Shown here: piece by piece, positions 12,616-24,462 of the stretch
Layout of the letters: each line of letters opens with the position of its first letter
Numbering within the stretch: position 1 is the first letter of the stretch
Source of the DNA: Macrolepiota albuminosa
Taxonomy: Eukaryota > Basidiomycota > Agaricomycetes > Agaricales > Agaricaceae
Direction: 5' to 3'
Length of the DNA stretch: 64,000 bases
NCBI GenBank assembly: GCA_027475525.1
Contig: JAMWFC010000055.1
Span: 186,001 to 250,000, forward strand
The notes under the pieces: model-generated
Seen by the model: the letters and a program-made list of their open reading frames with translations, nothing else
Told to the model about the DNA's origin: nothing
Database searches by the model: none
Translations under genes and position numbers: made by a program

Positions 12616-15379
12616 TTACTCTCCCGCACCAGTACTGCTGTCGCTGGCATTGCTGTCACTTTCGTCATGGCCCCAGACAGCAAACGCCCGACGACCAGGA
12701 TGATCTACAGACCTGCTCCGTGATACGGGTCGTCCACGTCCCGGAGGCATGGTCGATGAGGTGGGTGTCTCTTTACTCTCTGGATCAAATTCTCTTCCTT
12801 TGCGGCTCCTTGCACTCCTGGAATGTATACCATCTCGCGAAAGATGATTCTCAACATTTTTATCCTCCGTGCTACTATCTGATGTGCTTAGGTTGAATTC
12901 GACGTGTCTGGGAGTATGGAGAGGAGGAGGTTGGGGTCCAACATCCACCCCAGAGCGAAGACTCGATCGTGAATGAGACCTTGACGCGTGTCTGCGATTT
13001 TTCTGTGAAGCAGATGACACCCTATTGAATGTGGTCTTCGGAGATTTGTCGAATTCCTCATCTTCGCTGATCTGGTTGGCTGATGGCGAAAGGTGTATGA
13101 CCTCAGGAGGAGATAAGTCATTAATGTCAAAAGTGTCATCTTCCTCTTCAGAAACTTCATCCTCTTCTTCAAACTCTTCGGCGGATTCATCAGCACGTTC
13201 CGGAGCTTTGATCTGCCTCTTTCGTTGATCTGGTTTAACCTCATTTTCTTCTTCAACGACCACAAATGACCTCTGTCGTTCCCGCTCGTTCCATTTCAGT
13301 GTCCGTGAGATGGAATGGAACCAATCCGTTGACTGTTTGTCCGCACAAACAGTGGGGAATGGGTACTTGGACGCAGTGACTCTAATATGATCACCCTCTG
13401 CGAAATTCGTTAGTATGGCCGGAATATGAAGTAGAGTGTTACACTGACGTTTGAGCTCAATACGACCACGGCCATCAAAAGACGCCCATGCTGTGCTGCG
13501 TGAATTGTAAGGTACACAAATCCGAAGTTCCATACTATCCGGCAGTAACATCGGTCGGAAAGACAAGGTGTGGGGGCAAATCGGTGTGATTAGAAGAGCG
13601 GGGATTTCTGGGTGAACCAGGGAGCCTCCAGCAGAGAGCTGCAGCCGGTACACCAATGAATCGGCATATCCAAAAGCCACATTGAAGCACTCACCGAGTA
13701 CGCCGTCGATCCAGTAGGAGTTGAGACAGTAAGACCGTCAGCTTGTACAGTCGTCATATGATGTTCATCGCCTGAAAATAAAGTCAAGTGAAAAACGAGG
13801 ATGTGGCAACGAGGAACATACCAAAGAGTTCCAAAAGGCTTACATAGGGGCTTGGTCCACGGTCAACTACCAAGTCATTGAGAACCTCAAATGTCTCTGT
13901 CGGTCGTGTCGTGAAACACATTATCTCCTTGTCCTTGGCATTGCATTTTCCGTCACTTGAGGGGTGACTGCCTGACCAACCACCCTCCAAGGCTTCCCAA
14001 CCTCCCTTTCCAACATTTCTCATCATTATTTCACCGGTGTCTCCCTTCTTCACAGCTTTACGTCGTCTTCCCTCTTCGTAGGAAACAGCACGATATACGG
14101 TGCACGTGAACCTCATGCGAAGGTTGACACGAATACCTGAATCAAGCACGGAGTCCATGACCTCCTGATGATCGGCAAAATCAAAATTTGTAAGGAAACC
14201 TAATGATCCTAGCGCGAATGGGAGGACCGGAGGCACGATACGTTGAAATAGCCACGATGTGAACAAGACAGTGCCATCACCTCCCAGCTGGCCAAAATCA
14301 GTGATGCTTTTTTTTAAAAAAAAGTCAGAGAGCAAGACACACCGTAACAACGAAATCAAATAGTTGAGGAGTTTGACTGCACATGTTACTGGTCCAATAT
14401 CGAAGCTGGCCATCATCCCGACCGTACACGTCATCTTTCGTGGAGGATATTGAGGAGAGGGAGGTGCTGCTACTTGATGTCTGGCGACGAGGTAAGGGTA
14501 TGAAGAGCTCTGGATGCTGAGCTCTAATGCCTTCGGCATCAAAGCGTCTCGAGTGGCGAAGTTGCCCATCAACATATCTATGAGAAATGTAAGAGCGTGA
14601 AAAGTGATAGAGAAGAATGGAGTGTACACAACCAATCCGCGTTTCTGGTCCTTTCGAGGTTTCAGCATGAGGTAAAGGGCTAGCTCCCGTGTAAGTTTTA
14701 TCAACCTGTTGTCACGAGCTTTGGTTACGATAAGCACGGTTTGTATATCAGAATGAACGCGAGCACGACCTGATAAGAAGATGAGCAATCATGTCTTTAA
14801 CATGAGAGTCGAGTGCTGACCGAGCTGTTTACTCATCTCTCGAACGCTTACTGCCGTTTCTGCAAGCTGTTTCGTCAAGCTCTCTCCGAACCCTTCCTCC
14901 TCACTTTCAGATGGAGGAGTAGGATACAAGAGCCCTCCAGGTACTTGGAGCGACCTTGCGACGTCAACTTCTCCATTCCTAGCCACAATCGCATGGGGTT
15001 TATTTCGCAGCCATTCCGTAAGAGAAGCGTCCTTGTCCAGTTGCGAATGAACAAAACAAGGGGAATCGACAGGTTTAGAATGTTGAGGAATCTGGCGCGG
15101 CTCAAGGGCCAGATTTAAAGGTGTAGGGTGCAAGGTGGATCGTGGAGTTGTACCAGGATCTTGCATGTCGACAGTAGTACAAAGTGTACTGTTAGGTTTC
15201 CCGATAACGCATGGAGATGAATTTTCGAGGACAACGTCTGAACTCCATTCAGTGGGGCTGATCTGTATTGAACTCGGCTTGCTGCTGCGCCTAGAAAACG
15301 GTTTTACATAATCCATAGTCGATTCCGGCGTCGCAAGAGGCGTTGAAAACGTCTCCATGTCGGAAGAGAGATGTGTCAA
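12616..15379 (-). CDS. NAD(+) kinase (ATP-NAD kinase)
   Basis: Phosphorylates NAD+ to NADP+. Family motifs are clear: LGGDGTVLFTSWLFQ near 14250-14295 (the GGDGT phosphate-binding motif), LPFALGSLGFLTNF just after it, and DGLTVSTPTGSTAY near 13705-13745. A C-terminal beta region follows with HPEIPALLITPICPHTLSFRP. Several short introns interrupt the core. The N-terminus (MTHLSSDMETFSTPLATPES) is Ser/Pro-rich with no obvious mitochondrial presequence, so a cytosolic UTR1-type enzyme is more likely than a POS5 type. The protein carries a long acidic and Ser-rich C-terminal extension of about 190 residues (12616-13200) beyond the catalytic fold, probably regulatory. The start at 15379 is the first Met of the open frame; a second Met lies seven codons on. 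Confidence 0.9.
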
Positions 15380-15790
15380 TTATTACAGTCGAATCGAGTT
15401 GGGGGTAAGCGTTCTGAGACCTTCACTGGCAGACGAGCTGTTCTGATATACTGGTCTATCCTTGGATGCGTGTTGTCCAGACGACACGGATATCGATGTT
15501 AGGGGATATGTGCCGAGGAATAGCAAGATAGCGAATCAAGTGGATGCACGATGACTAGCAACGGGCGGGCCGAATTGTTTAAGTGATCACGATGACATCA
15601 AGACATGATATGGATACTCGGCAGCAACAAAGTTTGTACAGGAATTACAGCTAAATAAGGGCAGACCACATGAGAAATTCCTGAAACGATTTCGTTACAA
15701 TCAGGCCATCCATCATCCCCTTGCCAGTTATCTGTCAGTGTATTCAACCAATGATGGAGGAGCACGCAATCGTACCTACTGCATCGCGAC
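15380..15790. other. Intergenic region
   Basis: Promoter region of the NAD kinase gene and 3' region of the queuosine-salvage gene. No gene was seen. Confidence 0.4.
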
Positions 15791-17317
15791 TCAGAAGAAT
15801 ACAGTATTTTTTAGTGCAAACCTTTCTAGCCGCCTGTAATCTGGTCTATCCTTCGCAATAGCCCAGATCCACATATCCAACTCCGGTAAAGTGAGTTCTT
15901 TCAACCAATTCAGTGATCCATCACCAGGCAATGTTGCCAAGGAATGTGCAGTCTCGACCATCAGTTCGCATGCATCAATTGCCGCAGCACGCAAAATGTA
16001 AGCTTGATTCGTAGTCACAATAGGCCCTTGCTGTGGGACGACTTTCTCTAAAGATTCTGACCCGTTGTAAGTCTCCAGCAATGGCTTGAGTTTCTCTGGA
16101 GAGCCTGCTCCCGGAAAGAGGGACGCCAGTTCTGGCGAAGCAGAAAGGTCGAGAACGCCAAGATGGATGAGCATTGAAGGTAGAACGTTGTCAGTAAAGA
16201 CGGGAGTCTGCGTTGTCTTTGGAAGCGCGAATGGCGCGGGCGAAATCGAACCAAATCGAATTGTTATCGCATGGATCAAGAAGAGAGCTTTTTTAAAACA
16301 ATAGATGGCTACATGCTTGATATATGACCTCCATTTTAAAGATAGAAACGCGAGACTCACGATGGCCATCAACATCTGCCATATCTCGAAAACTTGGCAT
16401 GGCGCGAACAAGCTGTGCGATAATTCTGATCAGATATGATTGACATCACATGAGGCCGAGTCAAGAAGGTGCTTACACGCTCCAATACAGCTTCTAGTTC
16501 CTGGGACCCATCTGAGGCAGGTTCAGCCTTTGCTCCCTCTTTCAGTGCTTCAAGAACAAAAGCGCCGAGATTCGGATACCCTCTATCAACCAATATATCT
16601 CCTGTTTCGTTCAAAACTCCCGTCACAAGGTTCACTAGTTCATACATAGGTCCCCCTAATTGTCCTATGGTTAGACCAGGGATTGTGTCATGATTGCGTT
16701 CAACGTGCACGTTGACACCCATCAATTCTGCCACTTTACTTGCTTCAATGGCAGCAATGCCATGTGCCGAGAGCAAATCGTCACCATCGATAGATGAGGA
16801 CAGATATAGAGAAAAAACAAAGGCCCGAATGGTATCCCAAGCACCTCGACCAACTTCCTGGTGTAACTGCACGCGGTATCCAGAAGCAAAATTGAGGATA
16901 GACAATATCGCAAGTAGGTTAAGTTCGTCTAGTGGAGATGAAAAGTTGAGAGGTAGAGCTAGACCATGAGATTGAGAAACACGTTTGAATGTTGTCGTAA
17001 ACACTGGAGACAATAGTAGCCTCTGTATAGCTTCCGGTGTTATCTGTAATGAAAGAACTCATGAGCATGCTGCAAACCGAAAATGCGGCTAGTCGATCGC
17101 GATATGCAGTAGAATGATATGGTTGTATGTCCCACAAGTAGCCAGGCTGGTTTGGCCCCTTGGGTAGTCTATAAAACGTCGGGTCATAGGGAACTGACAT
17201 ACCGAAATCCCAGCTTTCTTCCGCAGAGAGTGTGAGGATTCTCGAATGGACTTGAGATAAGTACCTGAAGCGGGAAATGGAGGCATGGGATAACAACTTG
17301 GGAGAAACAAGACTCAA
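15791..17317 (-). CDS. Queuosine salvage protein family (DUF2419/Qng1-like)
   Basis: Resembles the queuosine-nucleotide glycosylase family (human C9orf64/QNG1), which frees queuine from queuosine 5'-phosphate for tRNA-guanine transglycosylase. Visible family blocks in order: LNLLAILSILNFASGYR, YELVNLVTGVLNETGDILV, MPSFRDMADV, FTDNVLPSMLIHLGVLD, and the C-terminal LDMWIWAIAKDRPDYRRLER ending NTVFF at 15791. The animal block has LNFSFW where this protein has LNFASGYR, so it belongs to a diverged fungal branch. The N-terminal exons are hard to join; the 17317 Met is only the first in an open frame, and the true start may lie up to about 17510. The assignment rests on remembered family pattern, not a search. 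Confidence 0.7.
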
Positions 17318-17567
17318 ATTCGACAGGATCGTATGCGAGACTCAATCGATCGGCTCACACTCACGTATATCGTGTGTCCTTGATACTTCTTTTGGAGCTA
17401 TTGTTGAACTGGGCGTCTCTTTCCTGACAGATGGGACTGTGAGTTTCTACTCTGATATATTGGACTGAGATAGTCAGTGAGTATCATAGACTTGCGGAAG
17501 GTGAAGTCGCCGATCGGCCCGAACCCAACCTCCATCGCCTGAAAATTCTTTCTTATTCTGTACTAAC

Positions 17568-18374
17568 ATGTTGCCTTCCATTTCACGCGTTTTTTCATTT
17601 CAGTTGATAAGCGCGCGAAGCTGGAAACGGTTGTACTCTACAAATGGTGGGACAGGTGAGTAAAACGACCGGGTTTTCTGAAAAGCGGTTTTCTGACATG
17701 TCTCTCTTAGAACTTCGTACGCGTCTGACGGACAGCCTGAAAACGGCCATGAAGGTTGTTGTACCAGCATAATTTACGCGTCAGCACTAACAATGGACAC
17801 TGCAGGCCAAGGACTCTCTGGCATCCACGACGTTGAGGGTGCGTATGAGCACAACCACCAGATTCACTTGAAGCTGATGCGTACACCCTACCAGTCTGTG
17901 CTTTCTGAAGTATACGCTGCAGACAAAGTAGCGAAAGATCAAGTGCCTTCATCGACAATAGTTGGTCCATTTATCAGCGGATGACAATGTTTCATGGACT
18001 CATGTGGATTTTGCAAGACGAGTATACTCCGCAAGGCAGTATCGCAACGCGTAAGGAAGCTTTCATTTCGCAATTTGACGTATCGACAATCGTTTATTCA
18101 GAATGAAGCTGCATCCAAGTTTGCAGACGCCACACGGCAGGACCTTGCAGATGGATTGCTTCAAGAAGCAAGGATTATTGAAAAATTTCTGCCGCCTCTG
18201 CTTTCCATGATAGATATAGACGAGGCCATTCATCAGGCAATCGCAACGTTACCAGCAGGAACTCAACCACAACGTGGTCAAATTTTCAAAACCTTCTATC
18301 AAACAATTGACCGCTCAACAGTTGACACCGAGCTCGTAAAACAAAGAGTAGACGCTCTCCTGGCTGAAAAATAA
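17568..18374 (+). CDS. AIM41: AIM41-like mitochondrial GatB/YqeY domain protein
   Basis: A YqeY-domain protein of the mitochondrial matrix; AIM41 of yeast is the reference and its exact role is unclear. YqeY relates to the GatB tail involved in amidotransferase-tRNA contact. Exon 1 encodes a classic presequence (MLPSISRVFSFQLISARSWK). Five introns separate it from LRTRLTDSLKTAMK, AKDSLASTTLR, SVLSEVYAADKVAKDQ, TSILRKAVSQR and the last exon with ASKFADATRQDLADG and LPPLLS. The joins keep the frame throughout; for example, intron 4 runs from GTTGGT to TTTTGCAAG. The gene is divergent from the Qng1-like gene with about 250 bp between the presumed starts. Length, about 175-180 residues, is normal. 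Confidence 0.85.
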
Positions 18375-18437
18375 ACAAATTACACGTGTAATGTGGAGGA
18401 GACTATAGTATGGTTTAATACAGGCTTCTTGTTTCTC

Positions 18438-21230
18438 TTAAATGCTCGTGCTATTCCCGTTCTCTGTTGAATGATTGGCTGATAGATGATCCGCGATCAT
18501 CTCAGAATCCCCAAATGATGAACCATCTTGAGGATTGACCCAATCATGAGCGGAAGTGGAAGATGCAGAAGATGTTTCGCGTTGCGGTGCTTTGGCAGCT
18601 GTAGAAGAGGTCGAAGCACCTCCGCTTGTGGACGCCTCAGGATTTGTGGGTGATCTTGATGGAATTGGAGAGGGTTGTGCAGTGGTAGTCACATTGGGAG
18701 AAGGAAGGGCACTTCGCATCTTCATCAAGTCGTCAATACAATGATAGACAGCGCTAGATACTCCTTCAAGGACCCTCAAACGTTCATCAATGGCTTCCCG
18801 AGTCAGCCTGTCCATGACAGCAAGCTGTTCTTCAGTGAGGGTTGGAGGAAGTAAATTTCGTTGTGCACTCTGAGCGCGTGGCATGTTACGCGTGACAGGC
18901 CGCAAGTTCCCAGGTTGCCCCGGTGAGACGCGAGAATGGGGTTCGGAAGGAGAATAGCGGGAATGGCCGGTCATAGAGGGAAGAGACACTGGCCCAGAGT
19001 TGATCTCAGTGTAGTCATAAAGAGGTATAAGAGGAGGGGCAGGAGGCATTTGTTGGTTTGAATGCGCGCTCAATGGTGCTGGCAAATCGGGTACCTCAGT
19101 AGAATGTGCTTCAATCGAATTGCCTTGAAACCCAGATGTTTGCGGATTTGATGAAGGCGCTGCTGTTCTGTTGTTACCATTGTCATTCAAACGGCGTAAG
19201 GCGGCTAATGCTGCGGCTTCTCGAGGAGTACTTGGCGCCTCTCCATTGTCACGAGTTGACGATTGTGATACAGAATTAATTGCAACAGGATTAGATGACT
19301 GTTGCGTTTGGGTATTTGCCGTTGGAATCGTTACGTCAGGGTCTTGAGCGGCGACACCATGTGGCCACGGCTGCCATGCGCCACCAGGTCCTTGAAATCC
19401 AGGAAATTGAGGTGCGGGCTGTAATGGTTCATTCTGTTGTGTACGTGGTAGTTGATACTGGACATGATACTGAATGACAACACCTTGAGGATAGTGTTGG
19501 TTTATTGGACTGCCAGGGTTCTGATTCGGATTATTCGGATTTTGAGGCACTTGCCCAGGTAAGTGTTGACCTGGAGCTAATGGTTGCTGCACTGGGGGGC
19601 CGAATAACCGCCCTACAAGTCCCAGAGGATTGCCCAAAGGATTGTTGGCCAAGTTTTGGTTTTGATTAGGATCAGGTAACCGGTCGTTGGGCCGCCGAGG
19701 TTCTCCTGGGACCCCTCCCACGACAGGTGCGGCAGGATCTCGACCCTGAGGTTGAGCGTCATCAAGTACGGTTCGCCGGCTGTTAATCTCCATTTAGCAA
19801 GTAATCAAATAAAATTCGTACACGTTACACACCATGTGGGGCAACTCTGTTGGCGCTCAAGCCAAGAACGAAGACAATGGAAATGAAAGATATGACCACA
19901 TGGCAATTTCTTGGGAGTAGTGTTCGGACCTTCAGAAGTTGCAGGCGCTTGTCCGTGTATTTGCTGCCTAAGGGTCTCGTGGAATATCATTTCTTCTCGG
20001 CAGATGATGCATGTCCGATCACTCATTGCCGTCAACTCGTCAGCAGTCGCGTTCGGATACCTTTGATCCATATTTCTGGTCGCTGTTTGATATCGGTGAA
20101 GGGCACGGAGTCGGGTGATGAACGAACGGGCTGTGATATAGACGTCGCGAACGATGTTTAGAGGTAGACCATAGAAAGTAATTATGATCATGAAAAAGAC
20201 CAAGTATGTCGCCAGCTTCAAGAAATCTACAAAGAAATGAGACAAGAAGCATACTGAGACCAAAGAGTCAAATACCCGTGGCGAGTTCAATATAGAACGT
20301 CCACATGCTTTTGTTTTCCCAGGGAGGTGCATTCTCACCTCCACGATGACCGGCACGTCTCAACTCATATGCTGAGAGTATATACTTACAGATTGTGTTC
20401 AAAACACTAGCCATTAAAATTCCATACTGTGAAAGTAGTTCGTTCGGCAAGGAGACACCAGACAGTCAGCGATGAACCTACTTCACTGGCAAAGAGAACC
20501 ATGCCTCCAACACCATTAGCAATTGTATTCTCCACAGAAACAAGGAACATCAACAAATCCGTCAACCATAAGATGATGAACAGAGAAGTCATTCGAACGT
20601 GGAACAAGGGAGAAGGTCCTGGATAAGGCCTTTGATCCATCTACATGTAAGGAGATAAATCAAAGAACCCACATGAGGTGCTGAGTACGTACCCATTCAA
20701 TTCTATCACTGGCGAGCCAATGAAATGACTTGACAAAGAGGAGAAATCCAAACATCATGGCGAAGGGGATGTCAAATTCATCTCTGAAGATGGTGAATGC
20801 CAACAGAGATTCTGTGATGAAGAACCACAGGCGATCATAAAGACGCTATAATGGATATCATCTGAGGGTCTGCTGTTGATAATTGCTGATAAGGCGTACC
20901 TCCACCTCGTTGGCTCGGAGTGCACCAAAGAAAATTCGCTGAACAACATGACCACATAGCAGGCTGACGAGAAAAGCGAAGTTAACCAGCGCCTAAGCAG
21001 AGTGAGTTGCAAGCATAGAGATATTGTAGAAGGCTGCGTACCAAAACGCTTCGACTGCTTTTAGAAAGAGAGATTGCTACAGAGTAAAAGTTGCTGTAAT
21101 TTCGCAGCGCATTGGTAATTGTGAGGGTGACAGCAAGAAGAGAGACTAGGGTATACAGAAGGATGCGGTGAGAGTTGAGCGAACCAACGAGAGCATGGGC
21201 GCCGTGCCTCAGAGCGGCATCGAAAGGCAT
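18438..21230 (-). CDS. HRD1: HRD1/synoviolin-type ER ubiquitin ligase
   Basis: The ERAD E3 ligase that ubiquitinates misfolded proteins leaving the ER. Several hydrophobic segments come first (SLNSHRILLYTLVSLLAVTL near 21130-21190; later FFGALRANEVE and RLYDRLWFFITESLLAFTIF, both typical of HRD1). They are followed by a RING-H2 finger near 19840-20010: RTCIICREEM, LPCGHIFHFHCLRSWLERQ and SCPTC. The last Cys codon is restored by splicing across 19770-19832, giving SCPTCRRTVLDD. The C-terminal exon (18438-19770) is a long Pro/Gln/Asn-rich disordered tail. The start at 21230 (MPFDAALRHG) is preferred because it lies just before the first membrane helix; an upstream in-frame Met exists at 21320 across a repetitive AAGCTTG stretch. 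Confidence 0.9.
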
Positions 21231-21452
21231 CGAGAGGTGAAGCTTGAAGCTTGAAGCTTTGAAGGGCTGAGAGGGCGTGGCAAAATACGTGGAGGCATCA
21301 GATGAGTGATCATATGACAAGTCACGTCCCGATTCACTAATTAATATTCTGTGCTATTTGGAGATCGTTTCTGGGCGCTCTTATTTAAACCGGCGCTGTG
21401 GTCCTGGGTTCTCTTTCCTCATCACTGTTGCATTGATTTTCACGATTTCTGA

Positions 21453-24058
21453 ATGCCCGCTGCCAAGTCAAAAGTGCCCAATGGCAATAGTATCGCATCC
21501 AAAGACACACCTTCGCTTCAGTTGTTACTTACATCTGCCGTTCTGCTTTTAGCTGTTTTCATTTTCATTGACCCTCGTTCTCCCAGCAATTCTCCCGTCT
21601 CTTATGTACTCTGTTCGAAAGAGGGAAATAAAGTTTACACCGTCGATTCGGACAACTCCCAAACCCAGTGTATTGTCGTTGTAGGAGCTTTCATTGCTGA
21701 TCGTGGTTCGTTGAGTATGTTCGTACCGCTCCTGACGTGGCATCTCGTTTATCCTCAGTCAGGCGACATCACCGTACGCTGGAACGGATTCTCAATGAAC
21801 AAGCTGATCTTCCGTCGCCCGTCTTTGGAAGTGCGCTTCATACAATCTGGGGCTATCATCCTTCCAGGTTTAAGTGGTTTGTCAAGTGTCAGGAGAAATT
21901 CGCACGCCACAATTTACTCCAAATTTTAGATTCCCATGCTCATATTCTTGAGTATGGGGCCACTCAACAGCTGCCTTTAGAGGGAACGAAAACGGTTCAG
22001 GGTAATACAATGATTACTTTTTTCAGAGATTATGTACTTACACCATAATTAGAAACTGTGGCCCGGGTTCGGGATTTTATACTTGCTAATCCAGATATCC
22101 ACAATGACACCTCCAAGTTCGTCATTGGTGGAGGGTGGGATCACACTATCTGGCCTACGGCTGGCTGGCCGACCTCTGTATGTCGAACGGTTTCTTGCTG
22201 AATCTTCGATCTGAGAGCTTTTTTGACAGGCTCATCTGGATGAAGATCCTGTAATCCGGGGTCGGCCTGTTATTCTGCATAGCAAAGATCGTCATGCCAT
22301 TTGGGCGTCATCTAGGGCTATCGCAGTCAGCATGCCGTTCCCTGAGGAGGTTGATGGAGGTATCATAATCCGCGATGATGCAGGGAACCCCACAGGTTTA
22401 CACAAAAGACATTCCAAATGCCGCACTTTCTAATATTTCATTCTATCAAATCTTTTAGGTGTTTTTCTCGACAATGCACAGGACCTTCTGCGAGAACCTA
22501 AACCAACGGAAGCAGACTTGGTTCGACGGTTCCATTTGGCAGTGAACGATGCACATGCCTCAGGCTTAACCTCGATTCATGACGCAGGTCTGAATCCCGC
22601 GTCCCTCGCGTTTTTTAGAAGGTATTTATGGTAATTTATATTCATTGATATACTTAAACTGCTTCCCAGGCAAGTTGAAGTGGGAACTCTGCCAGTTAGT
22701 CTTTCATTGTACTATGTCTGTCATTAAGTTGTTAGTATCCCTCCCCAACAAGATCCGGATCTATGGGATGAAGTTCTTCGACGAAAACCAAGAATACTGG
22801 GGAAATACGACCAAACCGATCATTGGCGCAGGAAACGATAGGTTGACCTCCAGGAGTGTTAAGATATTTGCGGATGGTAACAAAAAGTCCTTTGTCCATT
22901 CGTATGACAGTTTTAATGCTCATGTGTCCTAACAGGCGCACTAAGGACAGGTGGTGCCGCTGTTTGTGTAGACTTTCTCTTCCGTAGTTTGTCACTGATA
23001 GAAATCCTTCCAGTTGTATGAACCGTATGCGGATAATCCTTCAACAAACGGTTTCATGCGCCTTGACTCTGACATTCTCTTTGATTATATTCCTAAATTC
23101 CTCCGAGATGGTTGGCAAGTGGTGAGTCACGTAGATTGAAATCTCCCAACTTGTTGCGTATGAGGATTTGTCAGAATGTACATGCGATTGGTGACCGTGC
23201 CAATGGAATCGTTCTGGATGCATTTGAAGCTTCATTAAAAGGCGCTAATGTCATCGCGTTGAGGCCCCGCCTCGAGCATGCGCAGATCATGACAATCGCA
23301 GATATGAAGCGCCTCGGCCGGCTTGGTGGTTAGTCTCTTTTTCAATCAATGAGCAACGATGGAGTTGACATTTTAATTATGAAAAGTCATTGCCAGCATT
23401 CAACCAACACATGCGTGTGTAGGTTATTGACAAACGTCGAGCTAGTTACTAACAATCCTGTCATAGTATTAGTGACATGTGGTACGCTCAAGACCGCCTC
23501 GTCAGTTTTCCTCCTGATTCATCGTGAGACTAATGTTCATTGTTTCTGTTAGGGCCCTGATCGCGTCAAACTACTCTATGCTTTTCGTTCTCTTATCGAT
23601 AATGGGGCAAGGATCACTCTGGGTTCGGACTTCCCCGTAGAGTCTATAAATCCTCTTTTTGGATTCTATGCTGCAATAACACGTGTTTCTCTCGCCGGAA
23701 CGTCTCCACACGGTCCCAATGGCTGGTACATTGTTTGTCTAAGACTTTTGGATTGAATGCTGATGTTGAATAGGTTCCCTGAACAACGAATCACTCGCCA
23801 AGAAGCGCTCAGAGGTCAGTTGACAATCGTCACGATATAGTACAATGACACATGATTCCAATAGGGATGACGATTGATCCTGCTTTTGCTTCATTTACTG
23901 AAAAGACACTTGGGTCTCTTGAAATAGGAAAACGCGCGGATTATGTTGTGTTGTCACAGGACATTATGGTAGTTCCGCCGAAGGACATACTAGCCACCAA
24001 AGTTTTGACGACTGCCCTGGACGGCGAGGTGGTCTACGAAGCTCCTTCACTGCAGTAA
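21453..24058 (+). CDS. Membrane-anchored amidohydrolase (amidohydrolase family 3, YtcJ-like)
   Basis: A metal-dependent hydrolase of the amidohydrolase superfamily; substrate unknown. A single N-terminal hydrophobic helix (SLQLLLTSAVLLLAVFIFID) suggests a type II membrane anchor or signal anchor. Catalytic-fold motifs follow: LDSHAHILEYG (the HxH metal site, near 21930), FVIGGGWDHTIWP, VILHSKDRHAIWASS, GLTSIHDAG, VKIFADGALRTGGAA, VHAIGDRAN, RPRLEHAQIM, LGSDFPVESINPL and a C-terminal EIGKRADYVVLSQD. The start at 21453 is the first Met before the membrane helix. About ten introns are implied. The order and spacing match bacterial and fungal YtcJ-like enzymes. Nothing looks broken. Confidence 0.85.
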
Positions 24059-24462
24059 TATGTCGGATGTTCTAAGTTCCTTCCCGTGCGACCTCGAATA
24101 GTTTCCTGGATCCCCCTTTCCGAGACACCAACCCTTTTTCTCTTTCGCTCTGATTTTCCTTTCTATTTTTCCATACTCACGAGCTTCCCTTTGATCCCTA
24201 TTTTATTTTGGGATTTCAAACCAGGCCTTATTTCATCCTACTCATGCTGTCCATGCTGCTCACCATCACTTTTTTTGCTCTCTTCTTTTCGAGATGTATA
24301 TCACTTGGTACTTGCTTCGGGGGACTATGGGTAATCAGGCCGTACGTCTATCCAATGTAAGACGTCGGAGTGATTCCGCTTAGTTTCCGTCGATACCACC
24401 AATTGGCTAAACGAACCGTGTCTCGTTCAATCACATCTTTACAAGGTACTCTAAAGTAAATT

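Noticed and set aside
21240..21265. AAGCTTG repeat near the HRD1 start as a regulatory element
   Set aside because: Only three imperfect units; it is more likely part of the 5' UTR or an unneeded N-terminal extension.
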